DNA from: Silene noctiflora
Lineage: Eukaryota; Streptophyta; Magnoliopsida; Caryophyllales; Caryophyllaceae
Assembly: GCA_009801015.1 (NCBI GenBank)
Contig: VHZZ01000032.1
Coordinates: 169,677-189,981 of the forward strand
DNA: 20,305 nt
Reading direction: 5' to 3'
This document shows, one piece after another, positions 10,205-17,650 of the stretch (positions are counted from its first letter, which is position 1; each line of letters begins with the position of its first letter). Under the pieces are notes generated by a model. It ran no database searches. It was not told where the DNA came from and was given only the letters and a program-made list of their open reading frames with translations. A program made the translations under genes and the position numbers.

Positions 10205-10495
10205 TGGCTGCCAGCCGGGAGGCCGGCCGCCTGCTCCACCACCGGCAGCGAGAACTATGAAGCAAGGGGGAGAAAATAGCTTGGGGTGGTGGCTGTCGGG
10301 AGGCCGGAGGCCGGTGCACCGGCAGAGGGAACTTGACTGCTGCAAACACGCGCGTAATGAACAAGAGAGGGACTGTGAGCCGGTTGACCGGCCGCCGGCT
10401 GATTGGCCGGCACCGAGCACTTCTGGGAAGTCGAGGGGACTGAGTGGGTGCTTCCTGCCGGTGGTATGCCGGCCGCCGGTTGGCCGGCAGGGAGA
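10205..10495. repeat. GC-rich cluster of GCCGGC-type motifs upstream of the LTR-B TATA box
   Basis: GGCCGGCCGCC-like sequence occurs near 10212, 10387 and 10469, with further CCGGC or GCCGG words near 10241, 10300, 10378 and 10405. The last two blocks share a longer pattern, CCGGCCGCCGG followed by TTGGCCGGCA or ATTGGCCGGCA, so the cluster looks like degenerate short tandem repeats. It is much richer in CpG and CCGGC than any other part of the window. It may bind a regulator or be a methylation target; that is inference. Confidence 0.65.
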
Positions 10496-10554
10496 AACAG
10501 AGTTGCTTTTGGTGCTCTGTTTTCGCGCATGAAGGGNGTTGAAATGGAGTGCTT

Positions 10555-10845
10555 TGTCGGCTTCTCTGGTGGCCGACGGTGGGTGCTCTGGGGTCGTGGG
10601 GGATCTGGGCTACTTGGGTGGTCATGGGTGGTAGCAGGGGTGGTCAATGGTGGCTGGAAATGGTGGAGGAAGAAGGGTATGAAGGAGGGTTGTTTGTATA
10701 TGTTAACGGACGAGGTAGGTTGTGGCTGTTGTGAAGGCTTCTGTGGTGGTCCAGGGTGGTCGTGGGTGGTTGGGTTGTGGAGGTGAAAGTGGAGGGAGGT
10801 CATGGGTGGTGATGGGTGGTTGGTAGGGTGGCCGGAAGTGTCAGC
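10555..10845 (+). repeat. G-rich strand with GGTGG repeats, quadruplex-prone
   Basis: The plus strand carries many GGGTGGT words, for example CATGGGTGGTGATGGGTGG near 10801, GGGTGGTCGTGGGTGG near 10754, and runs near 10590-10640. Several stretches hold three or more GGG tracts separated by 5-9 bases. Plant LTR promoter regions are known to be enriched in potential G-quadruplexes. Here the G-rich strand is opposite to the inferred transcript strand. Confidence 0.6.
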
Positions 10846-11166
10846 AAGACCTCAGCAAAGACCGTCGCATGCAAGGCGAAACCAAGCTTTTCATACTTAG
10901 TTTATTTTCTCCACTTTTCATCATTTTCTTCCAAGAATCCCGACTCGCAACTCAGTCTCAATTTCCCGTCACACCTACATATATTATTAATTAAACNACG
11001 GAAATATAATTATAATATAATATNCGACTAATTANTAAATATAATTAAGACAACTAATTATTATAAATTAGTAATTAAATGAGCTTTTTAATCGGTTAAG
11101 CATGCAAAATCGAGTCGGAATAAAGTATAAATGCGGGGTAAAATACGACTAAAATATTACTTATCA

Positions 11167-11171
11167 AGTAC
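11167..11171. repeat. Right target site duplication of LTR-B (AGTAC)
   Basis: Identical to 9090-9094; see the LTR-B entry. Confidence 0.9.
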
Positions 11172-11333
11172 ACGATTTTTGAGATTTCGAGGTCCGGAAC
11201 AAAAATGTCCGTAAATCACACGGATAGTTTCCTCGGGTCAGATAGAGTGGCCAAGAAAATTTTGGAGTGCAACAGATGACGTATGAGGTGTCGGTGAACG
11301 ATCAACGACACTTGTGCAAAAATCGGATAATGA

Positions 11334-11391
11334 GGAACAATGGATTAAAAGTTGTTATTAGGGGAACAATGGATTAAAAGTTGTTATTAGG
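11334..11391. repeat. Perfect 29-bp tandem duplication inside one monomer
   Basis: The 29 bases at 11334-11362, beginning GGAACAATGGATTAAAAG, are repeated exactly at 11363-11391. Other monomers have one copy. The ends share GG, consistent with slippage or short-homology duplication. No divergence between copies means it is recent. Confidence 0.95.
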
Positions 11392-12602
11392 GGCTTAAAT
11401 CGAATAGGTCAACTCATGAAGCAAACTCGAACATGTGGTAAAAAATCAAAGTGAAAACGAACCGTGCCCCGTTACGACCTCTTTAACAGTTCAAATTGAA
11501 GTGTATAATACACGGTTTTCGAGATTTTAGGGTCCGGAACAAAAATGTCTGTAAATCACACAGATAGTTTCTCGGGTCAGATAGAATTACCGATCAAATT
11601 CTGGGGTGCAATAGATGACGTATGAGGTGTCGGTGAGCGATTAACAACACTCGTGCGAAAATCGGATAATGAGAAATAATGGATTAAAAGTTGTTATTAG
11701 GGGCTTAAATCGAATTGGTCAACTCCTAAATCAACCTCGGACATATGGTAGAAAATACGAGTGAAAACGAAACGTGCCCGTCACAACCTCCGTAACATAT
11801 CAAATTGAAATGTATAATACACGGTTTTTGACATTTCAGGGTTCTGAACAAAAATGTCCGTAAATAATCCGGATGGTTCGCCGGGTCAGATAGAGTTGCC
11901 ACGCAAATTTTGGGGTTGAAAACGAATAGGTCAACCTAGGAAACAAACTCAGACATATGGTAGAAAATCTGAGTGAAAACGAAACGTGCCCCGTTACGAC
12001 CTCCTGAACAGTTTAAATTGAAGTTTATATATAATACACGGTTTTCGAGATTTCGGGGTCTGAAACAAAAATGTCCGTAAATCACACGGATGGTTACTCA
12101 GATCAGATAGAGTGGTCAACTCCTGAATGAAAACGAAATGTGCCCTCTTACGACCTCGTGAACATTTTAATTTGAAGTGTAATACACGTTTTTCGAGATT
12201 TCGGAGTCTGAAACAAAAATGTCCGTAAATCACACGGATGGTTGCTCCAGTCAGATAGAGTGGGCCAAAAACTTTTGGGGTGCATCATATTACATTTGAG
12301 GTGCCGGTGAACGATAAAAGACACTCGTGCGGAAATTGGATAATGAGGAACATTGAATTAAAAGTTGTTATTAGGGGCTGAAATAGAATAGGTCAACTCC
12401 GTAAGCAAACTCGGACATATGGTTGAAAATCTGAGTGAAAATGAAATGTTCCCCGTTACGACCTCCTGAACAGTTTAAACTGAAGTGTATAATACACGGT
12501 TTTCGAGATTTCGGTGTCTAAAACAAAAATGTTCGTAAATCACACAGATGGTTGCTCGGGTCAGATAGAGTGACCACACAAATTTTGGGGTGCAACAGAG
12601 GA

Positions 12603-12610
12603 CATATGAG
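12603..12610. repeat. Left target site duplication of the hAT-like element (CATATGAG)
   Basis: CATATGAG matches 13093-13100. One copy fits the monomer text GACGTATGAGG or its common variant GACATATGAGG. Confidence 0.9.
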
Positions 12611-13092
12611 CTAGAGAGCACCAAAACGGACACGGACACGAACACGACACGGACACATGACACGACATCCCATAAAATTTAGGACATGGGACACGCTATT
12701 TAAATTTAATAAAATATATATTTTTTTTGTTATAAACGTTCGATTTTATTTTTGTAAAAGTATTTGATATTAAATTTAAATAAGTGAAGGTACAATTTAG
12801 CGTTGATTATAACTCATTTTAATATCCAGCCAAACCCATATACTAATCAATCTCTTTCGACATCTCATTTTTCGTCTAAAGAACATCATTCATCCCAAAT
12901 AATGTACACATATCAAGGACACGCGTCAGATACGTGCCCAAATACCATGGACACGCGTCGGACACGTGCCCGAGTAAAAGTAGAAAGTTAGACACGGCTT
13001 TATAGGCGACCGACACGTTTAGTCGTGTATCTGACGAGTGTTGGTGTCGAACACATGACGATATAATTAAGAGAAGTGTCCGTGCTACCTAG
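12611..13092. mobile_element. Non-autonomous hAT-like DNA transposon (482 bp)
   Basis: Starts CTAGAGAGCAC and ends GTGCTACCTAG, giving imperfect 11-bp terminal inverted repeats with 9 of 11 matching. An 8-bp CATATGAG duplication flanks it. Eight-base duplications with short imperfect inverted repeats are the hallmark of the hAT superfamily. Subterminal regions hold many GACACG/CGTGTC words (about 12627-12667 and 12918-13040), as expected for clustered transposase-binding sites. The middle is AT-rich. A 62-codon frame at 12803-12991 has no transposase features, so mobilisation would need an enzyme from elsewhere. Satellite monomer spacing across it is normal (308 bp) once it and one target copy are removed. 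Confidence 0.75.
12627..12667 (+). repeat. Subterminal GACACG repeats of the hAT-like element
   Basis: A run of GGACACGGACACGAACACGA followed by CACGGACACATGACACGACA, five or so copies of a six-base word. Matching words recur on the far side (GGACACGCGTC, GGACACGTGCC). Probable transposase-binding region by analogy with other hAT elements. Confidence 0.6.
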
Positions 13093-13100
13093 CATATGAG
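13093..13100. repeat. Right target site duplication of the hAT-like element (CATATGAG)
   Basis: Identical to 12603-12610; satellite resumes with CATATGAGGTGC. Confidence 0.9.
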
Positions 13101-13777
13101 GTGCAGGTGATTGATAAACGACACTTGTGCGAAAATCGGATAATGAGAAACAATGGATTAAGTCGTTATTAGGAGCTTAAATAGAGTAGGTCAACTCCTT
13201 AATCAAACTCGGACATGTAGTAGAAAATTCGAGTGAAAATGAAACGTGCCCCTAATGACCTCCTGAACAGTTCAAATTGAAGTGTATAATAATACACGGT
13301 TTTCGAGATTTCAGGGTCTGGAACAAAAATATCCGTAAATAACATGGATAGTACTTCGGGTCAGATAGAGTGGCCAAACAAATTTTGGGGTGTAACAGAT
13401 GATGTATGAGGTGCTTGTGAGCGATAAACGACACTCGTGCGAAAATCGGATAAGGAGGAATAATGGATTAATAGTTGTTATTAGGAGCTGAAATTGAATA
13501 GGTCATGTCCTGAAGCAAACTCGGACATGTGGTCGAAAATCCAAGTGAAAATGAAACGATCCCTGTTACGACCTCCATAACAGTTTAAATTTAAGTGTAT
13601 AATACACGGTTTTCGAGATTTCAAGGTCCGGAACAAAAATGTCCGTAAATTACACGGATGGTTCTTGGGGTCTGATAGAGTGGCCAAACAAATTTTGGGG
13701 TAATTCCGATGTCGTATGAGATGCCGGTGAGCGATAAACGGCATTCGTGAGAAAATCGGATAACAAGGAATAGTTGA

Positions 13778-15170
13778 TTAAAAGTTATTATTTGGGGATG
13801 AAATCGAGTAGGTCAACTTCCGAAGCAACCTCAGACATGTGGTAGAAAATCCGAGTGAAAACGAAACATGCCCAGTACGTCTTCCTGAACAGTTCAAATT
13901 GAAGTGTATAATAAAAAGTTTTCGAGATTTCAGGGTCCGGAACAAAAATGTCCTTAAATCACACGGATAGTTCATCAAGTCGGATAAAGTGGCTATACAA
14001 ATTTTGGGGTGCAACAGATTACGTAGAAAGTGCTCGTCAGCGATAAACGACATTCGTACGAAAATCGGATAATGAGAAACAATGGATTAAAAGTCGTTAT
14101 TAGGGGCTTAAATCGAGTAGATCAACCCCAGAGTCACTCTCGGACATGTGGTTGAAAATCCAAGTGAAAACGAAACATGCCCCATTACGTCCTCCGGAAC
14201 AGTTTAAATTGAAGTGTTTAATACACGGTTTTCGATATTTCGGGGTCCAGAACAAAAATGTCCGTAAATCACGCGGATGGTTCCTCGGATTAGATACGGT
14301 GGTCAACCAATTTTGGGGTGCAACAGATGACGTATGAGGTGCTGGTGAGTGATAAATGACACTAGTGCGAAAATCGGATAATGAGGAACAAGGATTTAAA
14401 AGTTGTTATTAGGGGCTTAAATCGAAAAGGTCAACTCCCGAAAAAAACTCGGACTTCTGGTAGAAAATACGAGTGAAAACGAAACATGCCCCAGTACGTC
14501 TTCCTTAACAGTTCAAATTGAAGTGTATAATACACTAGTTTTGGGGATTTCAAGGTCTGGAATAAAAATGTCCGTAAATAATACGGATGGTTCTTGAGGT
14601 CAGATAGAGTGGCCCAACAAATTTTGGGGTGCAACAGATGACGTATGAGGTACAGTGACGATAAACGGCACTCGTACGAAAATCGGATAATGAGGAACAA
14701 TGGATTAAAGGTTGTTATTTGGGGCTGAAATCGAGTAGGTCAACACCCGAAGCAACCTCGGACACGTGGTAGAAAATATGAGTGAAAACGAAACATGCCT
14801 TAGTACGTCTTGCTGAACAGTTTAAATTTAAGTGTATAATATACGGTTTTCGAGATTTCTGGTTCCGGAACAAAAATGTCCGTAAATCACACTGACAACT
14901 TCTCGGGTCACATAGAGTGGCCAAACAAATTTTGGGGTGTAATAGATGACGTACTAGGTGCCGGTGAGCGATAAACGACCCTCGTGTGAAAATCGGATAA
15001 TGAGAAACAATGGATTAAAAGATGTTATCAGGGACTTAAATCGAATAGATCAACCCCGAGTCAATCTCGGACATGTGGTAGAAAATCCGAGTGAAAACGA
15101 AACCTGCCCCGTTACGACCTCCTAAACATATCAAATTGAAATGTATAATACACGGGTTTCGAGATTTCAG
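13778..15170. repeat. Three-monomer higher-order repeat in block 4, offset about 927 bp
   Basis: The monomer at 13790-13890 (GAAATCGAGTAGGTCAAC, AAGCAACCTC, GAAACATGCC, GTACGTCTT) is matched by 14720-14820. The next monomer at 14100-14190 (TAGATCAACCCCAGAGTCAC) is matched by 15030-15115 (TAGATCAACCCCGAGTCAA). Both pairs are 926-927 bp apart. The monomer between lacks these variants. Confidence 0.7.
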
Positions 15171-16179
15171 GGTCCGGAACAAAAATGTTTATAAAGAAAT
15201 CACACGGATATTTCCTCGGATCAGATAGAGTAGCAAACAAGTTTTTGAGGTGCAACAGATGACGTATGAGGTGCGGGTAAGCGATAAACGACACTCGTGC
15301 GAAAATCGGATAATGAGGAACAATGGATTAAAAGTTGATATTAGGTGTTGAAATCGAATAGGTCAACTCTTGAAACAAACTCGGACATGTGGTAAAAAAA
15401 ATCAGAGTGAAAGTGAAACGTACCCCGGTACAACCTCCCGAACAGAACAAATTGAAATATATAATACACGGGTTTCGAGATTTCAGTTTCCGGAACAAAA
15501 ATGTCTGTAAATCAAACGGATGGATTCTCGGGTCAGATAGAGTGGCCACTCAAATTTTGGGGTGCAACAGAGGACATATGAGGTGCCGGTGATTGATAAA
15601 CGACACTCGTTCGAAAATCGGATAATGAGAAACAATGGATTAAAGCTGTTATTAGGGGCTTAAATCGAATAGGTCAACTCCAGAAGCAATCTCAAACATG
15701 TGATAGAAAATCCGAGAAAAAACGAAACGTGCCCCTGTACGACTTCTTGGACAACTCAATTTGAAATTTACAATAAACAGTTTTCAGGATTCAAGGGTCC
15801 CGGAATAAAAATGTTCATAAAGCACACGGATGGTTCCTTGGGTCAGATACAGTGGCCAATTTTTTTTTGAGGTGAAACCGTTTGAGGGTGCCTGTGAGCG
15901 ATAAACAGCACTCGTGTGAAAATCGGATACTGAATAAAAATGGATTAAAAGTTGTTATTTGAGCTGAAATAGAATAGGTTTAACTCTGGATGCAAACAGG
16001 GACATGTGGTAAAAAAATTCGAAAGAAAACTAAACGTCCCCCGATAAGACCTTCTGAACAGCTCAAATTGAATAGTATAATACACGGTTTTCGAGATTTC
16101 AGGGTTCGAAACTAAAATATTCGTAGATCACAAGGATGGTTCCTCGGGTCAGATAGAGTGGATAAACAAATTTTGGGGT

Positions 16180-16184
16180 ACAAC
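16180..16184. repeat. Left target site duplication of LTR-C (ACAAC)
   Basis: ACAAC matches 17646-17650; one copy fits the monomer text GGTGCAACAGA. Confidence 0.9.
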
Positions 16185-16977
16185 TGATAGGTCGTCGCTA
16201 ACCTATGCAAAAATACCCTTTGGTACAACACAAGTAATGTAGTATTAAGGGGTCGAATCCACAGAGAGCTCGGTAGTTATTATTTAGTTGTTATGGGGTG
16301 AATTTTACCTTAGGTCGGAAAATGGATATGAGTGAGTTGGTTTATGATGACTAAATGCAAAAACAATATAATTAAAAGATGTCTAGGGAAGTCGGGTCAC
16401 AAATGCAAGATTATAAAAGATTCATGTTAAACTCGGATTAGATAGTGTTGACTAATTGTTTAGGTTCTTAGACACCCACCTCTCGGTATTAGCATCCCAA
16501 CCATAGAACGGGTCCCAACGATCTCTCGATATGGCTAGGTCATCCTACTACACATGCTTTGCCTAATTCATTTCCGTACCTCTCGATTTATAGAAANGAA
16601 TAACAAACTAATCAAAAGTATTGCGCGGGTACAAGTGATTATATATTAATCCAAACTATGTGATAGAAACAATTAGTTATACTTTCAACATCCTAATTTA
16701 TCATGTTACAAATATTGTTTATGCATTGTTTCCCCTCATTCCCTAGACAAGGTAAATTACTCTAACATGTTATAAATATAAATTAAACTAATGCTAAATG
16801 AAATGATAATTAACATAATGAAACTTAGAATTACCTTGAAATGGAAATGGAAAAAGGGAATGGAAGAACAATTGCAAATACAAACTAACTTGAACAACTT
16901 GGAATAGAAATGTAACTTGGAAATAACTTGAATAATGAAATGAAATGTTGTAAACTACAAACTAATATAAACTAACT

Positions 16978-16993
16978 AAACTAAACTAAACTA
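16978..16993. repeat. Short AAACT repeat in LTR-C
   Basis: About three AAACT units just before the ATTATTTAGAGAGAATT landmark, the same position as the (AAACT)4 run of LTR-A. Confidence 0.7.
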
Positions 16994-17089
16994 ACTATAT
17001 TATTTAGAGAGAATTTAGGAATAAGGTGTATGAGAAGGTGTGTAAAAAGTGTAAAAAAATGATGTAAAAAGTGGTCGAGCTATGCTTGG

Positions 17090-17098
17090 TATTTATAG
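17090..17098 (-). promoter_or_regulatory. TATA box of LTR-C
   Basis: Minus strand CTATAAATA, identical to the LTR-A nonamer and about 548 bp from the U3 end at 17645. Confidence 0.7.
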
Positions 17099-17155
17099 GA
17101 ATGAGAGGAAGTAACGGAAGATCATAGAACATGCCAAACCCGATCGAATTTCCCA

Positions 17156-17169
17156 ATCCCGATCGGGAT
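17156..17169. promoter_or_regulatory. 14-bp palindrome in the LTR-C U3
   Basis: ATCCCGATCGGGAT is perfectly self-complementary and lies about 58 bp upstream of the minus-strand TATA box. A half-related ACCCGATCGAATTT precedes it near 17138. Same CCCGATCGGG core as in LTR-A and LTR-D. Confidence 0.65.
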
Positions 17170-17645
17170 CGTGTGTTTCCACCTCAATCTTCATAAATCC
17201 GTGCATTAACTCCAAAGGATCCTATGCTTATGTAATTAACAACGATTAAGAGCCCGGTTTAAGACCTTATTTGGCATCTTAAGAACATTAGAATCCCATG
17301 CTTTCTTCTTGACTTTTCCTTTGACCTTGACTTATGCATTTTGGGCTTGACTTTGGATTAAATTCATTTTGTATTAATTTGATTAACCCACTAAAATCTT
17401 CATGCAAAACCCAAACATATGCTTCATCTTAGTCCAATTCCTTGCTCTTGCNTAGCCTTNCTTCTAGTTTGTGCATAACATGTAGTAATCTAGCTCATTT
17501 AAGCACATTTCCTACAAAACATACTTGAGCACACAATTTGTACTAGAAACACAATATTAGCTTAAAATCACTTTGATAAGTGTTAGATAACAAGTAAAAC
17601 AAAGCTAATACGAGGGGTAAAGATGCATAAAAATATTACTTATCA

Positions 17646-17650
17646 ACAAC
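17646..17650. repeat. Right target site duplication of LTR-C (ACAAC)
   Basis: Identical to 16180-16184. Confidence 0.9.

Larger units (their letters stand above)
9095..11166 (-). mobile_element. LTR-B: complete 2,072-bp solo LTR
   Basis: Plus strand begins TGACGTGCGGGACAGCGG and ends AATATTACTTATCA, so it has TG...CA ends and is flanked by 5-bp AGTAC duplications. There is no second LTR, primer-binding site, polypurine tract or gag-pol frame, so it is a solo LTR. Minus orientation is inferred from the TATA box at 10162-10172 and from GTCGAACCACAGGGAC near the left end, which on the minus strand resembles the U5 end of long Tat/Athila-type plant LTRs. The last 14 bases are shared with LTR-C, but most of the body is not, so it is a relative rather than a copy. 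The promoter-side region (10190-10860) is GC- and G-rich, unlike the AT-rich rest. Ambiguous bases lie at 9135, 9667, 10537, 10997, 11024 and 11035. Long open frames on both strands at 10116-10803 reflect lack of stops in GC-rich DNA, not a recognised protein. Confidence 0.85.
11167..12610. repeat. Satellite block 3: about 4.7 monomers with two large internal deletions
   Basis: Phase landmarks near 11471, 11780, 11993, 12149 and 12455. Starts with AGTAC, the right target duplication of LTR-B, and continues in register. The 11780-11993 interval is short by about 97 bp: TTTTGGGGT is joined to TGAAAACGAATAGG near 11915, at a shared GGGG. The 11993-12149 interval is half a monomer: AGAGTGG is joined to TCAACTCC near 12115 and TCCTGA to ATGAAAACG near 12127. 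Block ends at CATATGAG, the left target site of the hAT-like element. Confidence 0.93.
13093..16184. repeat. Satellite block 4: about 10 monomers
   Basis: Phase landmarks near 13253, 13565, 13875, 14185, 14494, 14802, 15111, 15428, 15737 and 16043, with very even spacing of 306-317 bp. It is the least rearranged block. Middle monomers use TACGTCTTCC-type sequence in place of TACGACCTCC (13875, 14494, 14802), and 14185 reads TTACGTCCTCC. Ends at ACAAC, the left target site of LTR-C. Confidence 0.95.
16185..17645 (-). mobile_element. LTR-C: complete 1,461-bp solo LTR
   Basis: Plus strand begins TGATAGGTCGTCGC and ends AATATTACTTATCA, with 5-bp ACAAC duplications on both sides. No second LTR, primer-binding site, polypurine tract or coding domain is present. 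Minus orientation follows from CTATAAATA on the minus strand (17090-17098) and from GGGTCGAATCCACAGAGAG near the left end, which on the minus strand resembles the U5 end of long Tat/Athila-type LTRs. It is the same family as LTR-A and LTR-D. U3 is about 550 bp and R-U5 about 900 bp. Ambiguous bases lie at 16597, 17452 and 17460. Because the flanking X/Y monomer alternation is intact, it inserted after that organisation formed. The plausible origin is recombination between the two LTRs of a full-length element. Confidence 0.88.

Noticed and set aside
10116..10803. Overlapping open frames of 127-182 codons on both strands in the GC-rich part of LTR-B, proline- and arginine-rich.
   Set aside because: They overlap in several frames, lie inside a solo LTR, contain an ambiguous base and show no recognisable domain. 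GC-rich DNA has few stops.
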